Of a DNA stretch of 64,000 nt, positions 1 to 10,800 are shown piece after piece; within the stretch, counting starts at the first letter, position 1; each line of letters begins with the position of its first letter. The translations under genes and the position numbers were made by a program. The stretch covers positions 62,001 through 126,000 of the forward strand of contig JAWKKV010000002.1 in assembly GCA_041393015.1 (NCBI GenBank), in the 5' to 3' direction. This DNA comes from JAGQYH01 sp041393015 (GTDB lineage: Bacteria; Bacteroidota; Bacteroidia; Chitinophagales; JADIYW01). Under the pieces are notes generated by a model. The model searched no databases. It was not told the DNA's origin and saw only the letters and a program-made list of their open reading frames with translations.

Positions 1-235
1 CGTTGAGTGTTCCATAGATATACATTCTTCTACTGGTATTGTTAAATAATATCTGTACACCGTTGTCGACTGTTAAAGTAGCACCAACTGCAACTGTTAA
101 ATTACCGGTTAATGTATATGGACTGCCGGCTAATGTCAATGTTGAATCTGTTGTAATGTTACCTGAAAGATTAGTTTGTGCATTCACTAGACTAAGTGTA
201 AATAAGCTAACTAGTAAGAGTATAAGACGTCTCAT
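1..235 (-). CDS. Secreted protein, N-terminal fragment (runs off the left edge)
   Basis: An open frame starts at the ATG complementary to 233-235 and stays open to base 1, giving 78 residues of a longer protein. It begins with a clear signal peptide (MRRLILLLVSLFTLSLVNAQ, cleavage expected after the A before Q). A Thr/Leu/Gly/Asn-rich stretch with short regular beta-strand spacing follows, of the kind seen at the start of parallel beta-helix or T9SS-exported surface proteins. The C-terminus is outside the window, so no sorting domain can be checked. The opposite-strand frame over the same bases has no such features and is a shadow. Function is unknown. Confidence 0.75.
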   Translation of the reverse strand, partial: MRRLILLLVSLFTLSLVNAQTNLSGNITTDSTLTLAGSPYTLTGNLTVAVGATLTVDNGVQILFNNTSRRMYIYGTLN

Positions 236-597
236 GATTTGAATTTGGATGGTTTATAATTGATTTCGATTTACTACATAAAATTTATAGCCATACTTTT
301 AAGTATGGGTTTTATAACAAAATAATTTTCTTTAATACAGGCGATTGACATGAAGTCTAAACGCAGACCTAAATGGTCATGGAAATTATGTTTATAGTAA
401 AATCTAGCAGTAGTAAGTTTGCATTATAGATTAAGATTGAGTTTTGGCCTTTAACTCAACTCTTAGAGGCGATTAATTTACATTAAATATATATGTTATA
501 CAAAAATATTGTTATATATTTTGAATAGATGGGCAAAAAAAAAGGACCACCAAAAACTTTGATGATCCTTATCAATTTTTAAATAAGTTTTGATTTG
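236..597. other. Intergenic region with two small hairpins
   Basis: There is no gene in these 362 bases. An inverted repeat lies at 291-308 (arms CCATACTT and AAGTATGG, 2-nt centre), about 55 bp upstream of the leftward gene that starts at 235, so it could be an operator. A weaker hairpin lies at 437-459 (arms TTGAGTT and AACTCAA). The terminator of the large leftward gene is at 535-570. The rest is plain AT-rich sequence. Confidence 0.5.
535..570 (-). terminator. Rho-independent terminator of the 2181-aa surface protein
   Basis: Read on the minus strand, a 10-bp stem (542-551 against 561-570, two G-U pairs) with a 9-nt loop is followed by a run of T (complement of the A run 535-543). It starts about 27 bp after the stop codon at 598-600. 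Confidence 0.8.
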
Positions 598-3500
598 CTA
601 CTTACTCAATAAAATCTTTTCTGTGGCTAGTTTTATGCCATCTTTATAAAAGCTAATGAAATATAATCCATTATCATAATCATCAAAGCTAATAAGTGGT
701 TTGTCATTAGCACTTAAAACAACTGGTATTCTATCCATTTCTCTTCCAGATATATCCGTAATTACAATATTGGCATCTAACATTTCATCCACGTTAAACC
801 TGATATTGACATCGCCTCTACTTGGATTTGGATATGAGGTAAGTATACCTTCTACATCAAACAAATCAACTACTTCTAATTCATTAGCGTTTCTGCTAGA
901 TGAATTTCCATTTCTATACAAGAATGGATTAAGCGTAAATGACTTCCAGTCACTCCAATGACTCCATTCAATATATTCGTCTTCCAAACAATCAGCCTGA
1001 ACTCTAAACTCATACGTTAAGAATGGAAATAAATGATTTGTTCTAAATGAATTAGTATGAACCACTCTTGTTACCGTAGCTCCAAACAAATTGTATTTCA
1101 ATCTCCCTTGTACAGTATAAGAATAACCATTTGGAACAGCATCCCATCCTAAAGTGGCTTGTGTAAATGTAATATCAGTTGCATAAAGATTTTCAGGATC
1201 TTCACAGATAATATTACAATCCTCTTCCAATACAATAATCGTAGTGATAGTAGAATCGCAACCTGTTGATGATGTAAAATGAACTACGATAGGATCGAAC
1301 GGCATCGGATTACATGTATATAAGAATACAGTATCACTATAGCCATCTACCAAAGAAGTTATAGTTGTAACTATACTATCACATCCATTGGAAGCTGTTA
1401 GTATTTCACTAACTGTTCCTGTATCAGATGCTAAACAGCTTTCTTTGTCAACAATAACTTCATAGCTTTCTAAAAGTGTTGTTATTGTGGTTATAACACT
1501 ATCACAACCGTCGACAGTTTTTAAAGTATCAATGGTAACACCTACAAATTGTGGATCACAAGTCGTTTCGGTAAACTCTTGTTGATAGCTAGGCAATAAC
1601 ACAGGAGCTGTTATAACAATACTATCACAGCCATTATTTGCCGTTAAAGTGTCAATTGATACTTCTGTCAAACTTTCATCACAAACACCAGGAGTTAAGG
1701 TAGTAACATAACTTTCCAAAAGAGTGGTAAATGTTGTCACTACACTATCGCAGCCACCTTCATTTGTTAAGCTATCTATTGATGTTCCAACTTGATTAGG
1801 ATCACAAGAAGTAGCATAAACTGTAACATTAGAAGGTTCACAGCATTCAACACATACAAAAACACTATCCGTTCCACAATTTGGCTCATTTACATTAGTT
1901 AAATAGAACCATTGGCAACCAGCAGAAATATCTTGAATCAAAGTTCCATTACTGGTAATACCGCTATTGTAAACTATTGATGCTAAAGCTCCAATCTGCG
2001 GACTGAAAATATTAAGTGCTCCATAGTTGGCACTGCTGTTTGGAAATCCACCGGTTATTCTATCTCCATCTTCAACGGCCCATTGTCCATTTGGATTGAG
2101 ATTTTGCATATAAGCTGCTAACTCTTCAAATGTGGAGTAAGTGAAGTTTGGATTCACAACATCAACTCCATTAATGAACCATTCTAACAATATATGTGGA
2201 TCACCTCCATAAGTAGGAGTGGTAGCGCCAATGGCAGTACTAAAGTCATATCCACCAATTGTGTCGAAATCACAAGCGCCAGGCAATTCAATGTATAAAT
2301 CATCATTTATGACTAATTCATAATTATTAATGAAATCAATGAATGATATAGGCAAGCAATATTCCGCAGTTTGCGATATTGGATCGCATTGTAAAGTAAC
2401 AGTATCCGGAAGTTCTAAATCGCACGGATCGCCAATTAATGTGGTAATAATTGTAATGATACTATCACATCCATTTGATGCGATAAATGAGTCTATCTCA
2501 ATGCCAACTTCATTAGGATTTGATGTGGTTAGCTCTATGGTTTCAGAATAGCTTTCCAACAAACTGGTATAAGTCGTCACCGTGCTATCACAACCATATT
2601 GATTAGTTAAAACAACCACACTAATTCCTGTGTCTGCCGGATTACAACTTGCTGCTTGCACGGTCACTTCATCAGAAGGCAATAGCGTAGTGGTTGTGGT
2701 AACCGTACTATCACAACCTGTTGAAGCCGTTAATTGCTGAACATCCACTCCAACATTTGCAGGGTCGCATGTTTGGGCAGATAGCTGAATATCGTAAGCG
2801 TCCAACAAGCTGGTATAGGTCGTCACCGTGCTATCACAACCATATTGATTGGTTAAAACAATTACACTAATTCCTGTGTCTGCCGGATTACAACTTGCTG
2901 CTTGAATGGTTACATTATCTGAAGGCAATAATGATACAGTTGTAGTTACTATTGAATCGCAACTTCCTGTAACACTTAAAAAAGTATCAATGGTTACTCC
3001 AACTTGACTTGGATTACAGGTAGTTAACGCTATATATACTTGGTCGCATTCGGTGGGAACACATTCAGTTGATCCGGGAGCACTTGTGTAGCCTGGAGGG
3101 CAATTAATGCATTGATCTCCATTAGCACTGTAGGTTCCAGCCGGACAAGTTTCACAAGCAGATTGATCTTGATTTGGTGCAGAGCCAGGTGGGCAAGCAT
3201 TACAAAATGCTGAACCTTCATTACTAGCAGTTCCTGCAGCACAAGGGATACAAGGTCCTCCATCACCGTTACTATAGGTTCCAGCAGGGCATGTTTCACA
3301 TGTAGTTTGATCGGCACTAGCTTGTGTACCAGCTGGACAAAATGCACATTCAGTTGCACCTGCGACAGTACTTACTGTTCCTGATGGACACGTAGTACAA
3401 CCATTAGAATTCGCATTGCTGTAGGTTCCGGGTTGACAATCATTACAAGTAGTTTGATCTTGACTGGCTTCCGAACCTGCCAGACATTCGCTACAAGATT

Positions 3501-6500
3501 GTGATCCTGCGTTACTTACAGTTCCCGGAGCACAAGGCAAACATGGCTGTCCATTACCGGGGCTATAAGTGCCTGCCGGACATTCCTCGCAGACAGTTTG
3601 ATCGGCACTAGCTTGTGTACCAGCTGGACAAAATGCACATTCAGTTGCTCCAGATTCTGTACTCACTGTACCGGATGGACAAGTGGTACATCCATTGGTA
3701 TTGGCGTTGCTGTAGGTGCCGGGTTGACAATCATTACATGTTGTTTGATCTTGACTGGCTTCTGAACCTGCCGGACATTCGCTACAAGATTGTGATCCTA
3801 CGTTACTTACAGTTCCCGGAGCACAAGGCAAACATGGCTGTCCATTACCTGGGCTATAAGTGCCTGCCGGACATTCCTCGCAGACAGTTTGATCGGCACT
3901 AGCTTGTGTACCAGCTGGACAAAATGCACATTCAGTTGCACCTGCGACAGTACTTACGGTTCCTGATGGACACGTAGTACAACCATTAGAATTCGCGTTG
4001 CTGTAAGTTCCCGGTTGACAATTATTACATGTCGTTTGATCTTGACTGGCTTCTGAACCTGCTGGACATTCACTACAAGATTGTGCTCCGGCATTACTTA
4101 CCGTCCCCGGTGCACAAGGCACACAAGGTTGTCCATTGCCTGGGCTATAAGTGCCAGCAGGACATTCCTCGCAGACCGTTTGATCGGCACTTGGTTGTGT
4201 CCCCGGACCGCAAATTGTACATTCTGTGGCAGCAGGTTGACTAACCGATCCTTCTGCACAGTCGATGCATTCTGTTTGACCAGATTGTCCTTGAGAGGTC
4301 CCGGCTGCACAGTCTTGGCATTCAGCTGCGCCGGTTATATTGCTAAATTTCCCCGGAGGGCAAGCATCACAACTGGTTTGGCCTATGGTATCTTGGTAAA
4401 ATCCAGCTTGACATTCCACACACTCTACAGCACCTTCAATGGCACTAAATGTACCAACAGGACATGAAACACATTCTGTTTGACCTTCTGCTCCTTGAGA
4501 AGTTCCGGCTTCGCATAAAGTACATTCTTCGGCACCGGAATTGTCGCTAAATGATCCTGCTGGGCATGGAATACTTGAATAAGTACCACCCGGACAATAA
4601 GTTCCCGGAGGACAAATAGTAGAAACGCAGATAATGGTATCAAAGTAATGACCCACCGGTGCAGTATAATATTCTATTGTAACATTTGCCGAACAGGTAT
4701 CACTATTTAGAAAATTGTCTCGAACATTTAATATAACTGTGTTAATACCTACATCACTACAGGTGAAAAATGCATTGTCTAAAAAGATACTTGCAACGTG
4801 ACAGTTATCTGTACTTCCATTATCAATGGCATTCGCATTAACATTAACAGTTCCGTTTGAATTTAACTGCACAGTAATGGGTTGACATATAGCTTCAGGG
4901 GCAGTTGTATCAGCTTGAGTAATAGTGACGATTAATGAATCGCAAAAGTCATTAGTTATGAAGGAATCCAATTCAATGCCTACTTCAGATGGAACACAAG
5001 CTTCTGCATAAATGGTATCTCTTATCACACAACCAATAACGCACAATCCAAATTCACTTCCTTCTTCTGAACCTCTGCTAAAAACTCTTATATAAATGTT
5101 TTCACCTATTAATGAATTGTCTATTATTTCGTATTCATCTGTACCACCTTGTAAGCAAGCAATTTGGGTGAAGTTGCCACAAGACCCGGAATATGCTGCA
5201 AATTCATGGTTGTTTCCTCCCGGTAAATCATTTAGTTGTATCGTCATTTCACCATTACCCGGCATTTTAGCTGTAAACCAGACATCCCCTCCATTATAAA
5301 ATCCACATGAAGGATTTACCGCAATAGAAGTGGCCTCAGCCGTGGCATATTGATTGGTAAATGTATCTTCATCACAGTAAACATTGACTTGTAAATTAAT
5401 AGCACTTGCACAATTATTGTTGATTGGAACAGGAGGTTCCCATAGACATATAGTGAAATTGCCACCTTCTTCATTTGATCGACCAAAAACTCGAATAAAT
5501 ATAGTTTGGTCAGCCAAGCTTAGGTCAGATATAGTGTTCGCATCATCTATGGACTCACAAAATATTTCAGTTAATGTTCCACAGGATCCACTGTATAATG
5601 AATAACTTTGATTTTCATTATCAACGTCATTTATTTCAAATCGAAGATTACCGGATGTAGGCATGACAAATGAAAACCAAACATCGCCACTTTGTGCACC
5701 ACTTGCAGAATTATAAAATCCGCAAGACGGATTAGGAGCTGTTGTTACAAAATTTTCTGCAGCGTTTTGATTAGTGAAAGTATCTGTAATAGAACAACTA
5801 GCTCCAACTGGCAAAGAAATTGCCGTACTACAATCTTGATTGTCTGGAGTTTCAACTTCGTATAAACATATTGTGAACATGCCCCCTTCTTCATTTGACC
5901 TACCAAAGACCCTAACAAAAATTGATTGTCCGGCCAAACTTAAAACAGATATTGTATTCCCAACATCTAAGGCATCACAGAATATTTGGGTTAATGTGCC
6001 GCACGATCCACTATATAATGTATAACTCTGATTTACATTATCCACGTCATCAACTTCAATACGAACATTTCCAGATGTAGGCATAACAAATGAAAACCAA
6101 ACATCACCACTTTGTGCACCACTAGCTGGATTATAGAATCCACAAGTTGGATTAGGAGCTGTTGTAATGAAATTATCTGCAGCGTTTTGATTTGAGAAAG
6201 TGTCCGCTATTATGCAATTTGCTCCAACTTGCAATGGAATCGCCGTGCTACAATCCTGATTATCAGGAGTTTCAACTTCGTACAAACATATTATGAACAT
6301 ACCACCTTCTTCATTTGATCTACCAAAAACTCTAACAAAAACTGTTTGTCCAGCCAAACTTGGATCAGATATAGTATTTCCAACATCTAATGCATCACAG
6401 AATATTTGGGTTAATGTGTCGCACGATCCACTATATAATGCATAACTCTGATTTACATTATCAACATCATCAACTTCAATGCGAACATTACCTGAGTTAG

Positions 6501-7143
6501 GCATTACAAAAGAAAACCATACATCTCCACTTTGTTCCCCGCTTGCAGAATTGTAGAAGCCACAGTTTGGATTGGGAGCCGTTGTAATAAAGTCATCTGC
6601 TGCATTTTGATTTGAAAAAGTATCAGTTACAACACAGTTACTATTTACGTTTAAAGGAATTGCTGTACTACAATCTTGATTATTTGGTGTTTCTACCTCG
6701 TATAAGCAAATTGTAAAATCGCCTCCATTTGCATTGGCTCTACCAAATACGCGAATGTAAATAGTTTGTCCTGCTAAAGCAGGCTTTGATAGAGTATTTC
6801 CAACATCTATAGCATCGCAAAATATTTGCGTAAATGATCCACATGATCCGCTATACAATGAATAACTCTGATTTACATTATCGACATTGTCAATTTCCAA
6901 TCTAACGTTACCAGAATTCGGAAGTGTAAATCTAAACCACACATCTCCACCTTGATAAAAGCCACATGTTGGATTCGCAGCAACAGATACATCTTCGGAT
7001 GTTGCCCCTATATTGCTATAATTATCAAGTATGCAACTTGAATTAACAGCTAAAACAGTGGCATTCGCACAATTGTCATTCACTTGAGAATAAACAAATT
7101 GGCTAAAACATAAAATTAATAAAGGAAGTAAAACTCTTTTCAT
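598..7143 (-). CDS. Very large T9SS-exported mosaic repeat protein, probable adhesin or surface-layer component
   Basis: This 2181-residue protein is read from the ATG at 7143. An in-frame ATG 45 bp upstream is less likely because 7143 opens directly on the signal peptide MKRVLLPLLILCFSQFVYSQ. Domains in order: five ~140-residue beta-sandwich repeats (about 20-700), each with GDVWF, SGSCG and IYIRVFGR-like blocks; an HYR/Ig-like segment (about 705-835); a Cys-rich array (about 845-1365) of ~16-residue CPAGT..C units like the GCC2/GCC3 (ephrin-receptor-like) repeat; several 40-residue GCDSIVTT repeats (about 1368-1568 and 1764-1981) around a unique block; a fibronectin-III-like domain (about 1981-2071); and a type A T9SS sorting domain with YPNPSRG (about 2094-2181). 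It should be secreted through the outer membrane and anchored or released. Adhesion is inferred from the architecture only. Confidence 0.9.
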   Translation of the reverse strand: MKRVLLPLLILCFSQFVYSQVNDNCANATVLAVNSSCILDNYSNIGATSEDVSVAANPTCGFYQGGDVWFRFTLPNSGNVRLEIDNVDNVNQSYSLYSGSCGSFTQIFCDAIDVGNTLSKPALAGQTIYIRVFGRANANGGDFTICLYEVETPNNQDCSTAIPLNVNSNCVVTDTFSNQNAADDFITTAPNPNCGFYNSASGEQSGDVWFSFVMPNSGNVRIEVDDVDNVNQSYALYSGSCDTLTQIFCDALDVGNTISDPSLAGQTVFVRVFGRSNEEGGMFIICLYEVETPDNQDCSTAIPLQVGANCIIADTFSNQNAADNFITTAPNPTCGFYNPASGAQSGDVWFSFVMPTSGNVRIEVDDVDNVNQSYTLYSGSCGTLTQIFCDALDVGNTISVLSLAGQSIFVRVFGRSNEEGGMFTICLYEVETPDNQDCSTAISLPVGASCSITDTFTNQNAAENFVTTAPNPSCGFYNSASGAQSGDVWFSFVMPTSGNLRFEINDVDNENQSYSLYSGSCGTLTEIFCESIDDANTISDLSLADQTIFIRVFGRSNEEGGNFTICLWEPPVPINNNCASAINLQVNVYCDEDTFTNQYATAEATSIAVNPSCGFYNGGDVWFTAKMPGNGEMTIQLNDLPGGNNHEFAAYSGSCGNFTQIACLQGGTDEYEIIDNSLIGENIYIRVFSRGSEEGSEFGLCVIGCVIRDTIYAEACVPSEVGIELDSFITNDFCDSLIVTITQADTTAPEAICQPITVQLNSNGTVNVNANAIDNGSTDNCHVASIFLDNAFFTCSDVGINTVILNVRDNFLNSDTCSANVTIEYYTAPVGHYFDTIICVSTICPPGTYCPGGTYSSIPCPAGSFSDNSGAEECTLCEAGTSQGAEGQTECVSCPVGTFSAIEGAVECVECQAGFYQDTIGQTSCDACPPGKFSNITGAAECQDCAAGTSQGQSGQTECIDCAEGSVSQPAATECTICGPGTQPSADQTVCEECPAGTYSPGNGQPCVPCAPGTVSNAGAQSCSECPAGSEASQDQTTCNNCQPGTYSNANSNGCTTCPSGTVSTVAGATECAFCPAGTQASADQTVCEECPAGTYSPGNGQPCLPCAPGTVSNVGSQSCSECPAGSEASQDQTTCNDCQPGTYSNANTNGCTTCPSGTVSTESGATECAFCPAGTQASADQTVCEECPAGTYSPGNGQPCLPCAPGTVSNAGSQSCSECLAGSEASQDQTTCNDCQPGTYSNANSNGCTTCPSGTVSTVAGATECAFCPAGTQASADQTTCETCPAGTYSNGDGGPCIPCAAGTASNEGSAFCNACPPGSAPNQDQSACETCPAGTYSANGDQCINCPPGYTSAPGSTECVPTECDQVYIALTTCNPSQVGVTIDTFLSVTGSCDSIVTTTVSLLPSDNVTIQAASCNPADTGISVIVLTNQYGCDSTVTTYTSLLDAYDIQLSAQTCDPANVGVDVQQLTASTGCDSTVTTTTTLLPSDEVTVQAASCNPADTGISVVVLTNQYGCDSTVTTYTSLLESYSETIELTTSNPNEVGIEIDSFIASNGCDSIITIITTLIGDPCDLELPDTVTLQCDPISQTAEYCLPISFIDFINNYELVINDDLYIELPGACDFDTIGGYDFSTAIGATTPTYGGDPHILLEWFINGVDVVNPNFTYSTFEELAAYMQNLNPNGQWAVEDGDRITGGFPNSSANYGALNIFSPQIGALASIVYNSGITSNGTLIQDISAGCQWFYLTNVNEPNCGTDSVFVCVECCEPSNVTVYATSCDPNQVGTSIDSLTNEGGCDSVVTTFTTLLESYVTTLTPGVCDESLTEVSIDTLTANNGCDSIVITAPVLLPSYQQEFTETTCDPQFVGVTIDTLKTVDGCDSVITTITTLLESYEVIVDKESCLASDTGTVSEILTASNGCDSIVTTITSLVDGYSDTVFLYTCNPMPFDPIVVHFTSSTGCDSTITTIIVLEEDCNIICEDPENLYATDITFTQATLGWDAVPNGYSYTVQGRLKYNLFGATVTRVVHTNSFRTNHLFPFLTYEFRVQADCLEDEYIEWSHWSDWKSFTLNPFLYRNGNSSSRNANELEVVDLFDVEGILTSYPNPSRGDVNIRFNVDEMLDANIVITDISGREMDRIPVVLSANDKPLISFDDYDNGLYFISFYKDGIKLATEKILLSK
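2563..2895. repeat. Direct repeat, 240 bp apart, in the GCDS-repeat section
   Basis: About 90 bp starting near 2563 recur almost identically near 2803. They encode consecutive copies of the cell-surface repeat with the GCDSTVTT core. The 240-bp period keeps frame (two 40-residue repeats). Confidence 0.75.
3311..4183. repeat. Three tandem 291-bp repeats inside the Cys-rich region
   Basis: Near-identical units begin at 3311, 3602 and 3893, with a decayed copy boundary at 4184. The spacing is exactly 291 bp, so each unit adds 97 residues (six Cys-rich 16-17-residue motifs) without shifting frame. Identity is high at DNA level, including silent positions, which indicates recent duplication or gene conversion. 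The frame is intact throughout. Confidence 0.9.
5411..7070. repeat. Tandem ~420-bp repeats encoding the beta-sandwich array
   Basis: The same sequence block recurs at 5411, 5831, 6251 and 6671, exactly 420 bp (140 residues) apart. A further diverged copy at 7070 follows after 399 bp because the first domain lacks a 7-residue insertion. The three middle units are the most alike at DNA level. Confidence 0.85.
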
Positions 7144-7449
7144 TTTGACGTTTTTTTGGTCGTAAATAGAATTGTGCTCAAAGAACACTTTACATAATAA
7201 TCAAATATCTTACTTCACTTGAATAATTTTCTCATCCAAATGGGTGATATTGCAATTCCAATAAATTTAGGGGCACTGGTCGAATCCTATTAATTGAATA
7301 TAGAATCTCCATATTAATTAATATACGATGAATCTACAAAACTGAACTGGTAATTCAAATTGGTTGTTCACTAAATTTAAGAAGTTAGCTTTATTAGTAA
7401 ATTTTCTTGCAACATCATTGCAGCATTTTTGTTTTATATTTGGCATCGA
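7144..7449. promoter_or_regulatory. Divergent intergenic region with a -7-like box for the metal operon
   Basis: This 306-bp gap separates the leftward surface protein from the rightward metal-export genes. TATATTTG at 7435-7442 fits the Bacteroidota -7 consensus TAnnTTTG and lies only 7 nt before the ATG at 7450, so a transcript from it would be nearly leaderless. No good TTTG -33 element is seen at 19-20 nt upstream. Nothing else is evident. Confidence 0.35.
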
Positions 7450-7761
7450 ATGAAATATTTAGGCTTCATATTATCACTGTTTATCTTAATGCTGGTCATT
7501 GCACCTTGTTCAGATGCTGCTACATGCGAAACTGAAACAACTCAACAAACGAGCCATGGTCACGATCATTCTGAAGATAGTGAAGACAATTGTACACCAT
7601 TTTGTACTTGTCAATGTTGTGGAGCATTAGTTATTGTTGCATCAATAGTGAAATACGATGATTTGAAAGAAGCTCCTTCTTTTTCTTTCTCTTTCAACTA
7701 CTCTTTTAATTATGCCTTTGATTATACAAAAGGCATTTGGCATCCGCCAGTAATAAGTTAA
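7450..7761 (+). CDS. Small secreted His/Cys-rich protein (DUF6660-like)
   Basis: This 103-residue protein starts at ATG 7450 (MKYLGF). An upstream GTG-type extension would displace the signal peptide. A hydrophobic signal segment (residues 2-20) precedes a short metal-binding-looking stretch with HGHDH, then CTPFCTCQCC, and a Phe/Tyr-rich tail. Small proteins of this kind precede heavy-metal RND genes in many Bacteroidota and are annotated DUF6660. The assignment rests on size, context and pattern. A periplasmic metal-binding or sensing accessory role is inferred. Confidence 0.7.
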   Translation: MKYLGFILSLFILMLVIAPCSDAATCETETTQQTSHGHDHSEDSEDNCTPFCTCQCCGALVIVASIVKYDDLKEAPSFSFSFNYSFNYAFDYTKGIWHPPVIS

Positions 7762-7832
7762 ACCATTTTATTGGGCTACCCTTGCCCTTTTAATACTACT
7801 TGGGTTTAATTTTTACAAAATAATATATACAT

Positions 7833-10800
7833 ATGTTTGATAAGATAATCGCTTATTCGGTTAAGAATAAGTTTATTATAGGGCTGTTTGTTATGGCTCT
7901 TACAATATGGGGTGTTTATTCACTTCAACAAATTCCTATTGATGCAGTTCCTGACATTACGAATAATCAGGTGCAGATAATTACAATAACGCCCACTCTG
8001 GCTACACAAGAAGTAGAGCAATTTATTACTACACCTGTGGAACTGTCCTTACAAAACCTTCAAAGAGTGAATGAGATTAGATCTATCTCTCGTTTTGGTT
8101 TGTCGGTAATTACTGTTGTTTTTGAGGAAGGATATGACATTTACTTGGCAAGGCAATTGGTTGGGGAACAAATTAGAGAGGCACAAGATGCAATACCAGA
8201 AGGTTTAGGAACTCCAGAAATGGCTCCAATTTCAACAGGCTTAGGAGAAATATATCAATATGTCGTTAGACCAGATAGTGGTTTTGAGGATAAGTATTCA
8301 TCCACTGATTTGAGAACAATTCAAGATTGGATTGTAAAAAGACAGCTATCAGGTATTGAGGGCGTAGCAGAAATAAACTCTATGGGTGGTTTCTTAAAAC
8401 AGTATGAAGTAGCTGTTGATCCCGATTTACTTAAATCTATGAACATTAGCATTTCAGATATATTTGAGGCGCTTGAGAAAAGTAATGAAAATACAGGAGG
8501 TGCTTATATAGAGAAAAATTCCAGTGCCTATTATATACGAGCAGAAGGTCTTGCAAAGTCTTTAGAAAACATTGGAAATATTGTTGTAACAGAAAATGGC
8601 AGTATTCCAATTCTTATTAGTGACGTTGCTACAGTACAATATGGCAAAGCACCAAGATATGGAGCTTTAGTACGAGACGGAGAAGAGGTTGTTGGCGGCA
8701 AGGTTATGATGTTTAAGGGAGCTAATTCAGCTCAAGTGACCAAACTAGTAAAGGAAAAAGTTATTCAGATTCAAAAATCATTACCAGAAGGGGTAGTTAT
8801 TGAGCCTTATTTAGTGCGAGATAAGTTGGTAAAAACAGCCATGCATACTGTTCAGAAAAATTTAATCGAAGGTGGTTTAATCGTTGTATTCATATTGGTA
8901 TTATTATTAGGTAATTGGCGAGCTGGTCTTATAGTAGCCTCTGTTATTCCTTTTGCTATGCTATTTGCCATATCAATGATGAATCTATTAGGCATATCTG
9001 CCAACCTAATGAGTCTTGGTGCAATAGATTTTGGTTTAATAGTAGATGGTGCGGTAATTATTGTAGAATCCATCGTCCATCGATTGCAAATAAGGCACTC
9101 AGGCAAAATGTTAACACAAGTAGAGATGGATGCCGAAGTGATTAGCTCGTCTCAAAAAATAAGAAATTCAGCAGCATTTGGAGAGATTATTATTCTTATG
9201 GTTTATATTCCAATCCTCGCATTAGTAGGAATTGAAGGCAAAATGTTCAAACCTATGGCACAGACTGTAATGCTAGCTATTACAGGTGCTTTAATTTTAT
9301 CTTTAACATATGTGCCTATGATGTCGGCTCTATTTCTCAAAAAAAGGGTTTCAAATAAAAGAACCATTGCTGATAGAATTATAGATTTCTTTAATAGAGG
9401 CTATTCTCCCGTTTTAATGAAAGCACTTCAATTTAAAAGAACTTTTGTAGGAGCTACTATATTAATTTTCCTCGTCAGTGTCTTTGCTTTTACTAGGATG
9501 GGTGGCGAATTTATTCCCACGCTTGAGGAAGGTGATTTAGCATTACAACAAATCTTACCCCCTGGGAGTTCGCTCTCACAGAGTGTAGAAACAGCAAAGA
9601 TGATTCAAAATAAGTTGCTAGAGGAGTTCCCTGAAATAATAGATGTGGTCGCAAATATTGGTTCAGCAGAAATTCCAACAGACCCTATGCCTGTTGAAAT
9701 TGCAGATTATGTATTAGTAATGAAACCAAAAAAAGAATGGACATCAGCTAAGAACCGCCAAGAAATGTTTGAGAAGATTGAAGAATCCCTTAAAGCTATT
9801 CCAGGAGTTGGCTATGAGTTTTCTCAACCTATTCAATTACGCTTTAATGAATTAATGACTGGAACAAAAGCAGATGTTGCAATTAAACTCTTTGGGGATG
9901 ATTTAGATATGCTATATAATAAAGCTAAAGAATCAGAAAAAATAATCAAAGAGATTGAGGGAGTTGGTACTGTGAATGTAGAACAAACTATTGGAATGCC
10001 ACAAATTGTAATATCATACAATTATGATAAAATGGCTCAATATGGTTTACATATCAAGGAAGTAAATCAAGTGATTCGTTCAGCCTTTGCTGGAGAAAAA
10101 GCTGGAATTATTTATGAAGGCGAAAAACGTTTCGATTTAATCGTTCGATTAAATGATCAATACAGACTAGGTATTGAAGATGTTGAGAATTTATTTATTA
10201 CACTTAGTAATGGATCTCAAGTTCCTTTAAGTAGTGTTGCAAATATCGATTTAATTGATGCACCCATGCAAATATCAAGAGAGAACACGAATAGGCGTAT
10301 TGTTATTGGTGTGAACGTTGGAAATACTGACGTTGCAACATTAGTAACAAACATTCAAGAGCAATTAGATTCAAAAGTACAATTACCAGCAGGATATTAT
10401 TTTACGTATGGTGGACAGTTTGAAAACTTAAAAGCCGCTAATGCTCGTTTATCAATCGCATTGCCAATTGCATTAGCAATGATTTTTATTCTTCTGTTTT
10501 TGACATTCGGTTCTATATCCCAAGCGGCATTGATTTTTGTTGCTATTCCATTATCTGCTATTGGTGGTATATGGGCACTGCAACTAAGAGGATTGCCTTT
10601 TAGTATTTCAGCTGGTATTGGTTTCATCGCATTGTTTGGTGTGGCAGTTTTAAACGGTATAGTTTTAATTGGTTATTTCAACCAACTTAAAAAAGATGGA
10701 ATTGCAGATATTAAAGAAAGAATCCTTGTAGGTACTAAAGTGCGATTGAGGCCAGTAATAATGACAGCGTCAGTTGCGTCATTAGGGTTTTTACCTATGG

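Noticed and set aside
39..242. Plus-strand 67-residue ORF at the left edge
   Set aside because: The opposite strand has a clear signal peptide and beta-rich protein over the same bases. The plus frame has no recognisable start context or composition.
3311..4183. Tandem repeats as a possible CRISPR or satellite array
   Set aside because: The units are 291 bp, contiguous, without spacers, and translate in frame into Cys-rich protein repeats.
3030..4643. Several 60-130 residue ORFs on both strands across the Cys-rich repeats
   Set aside because: They repeat with the same 291-bp period as the real gene, lack signal or domain character, and are out-of-frame shadows of the repetitive coding sequence.
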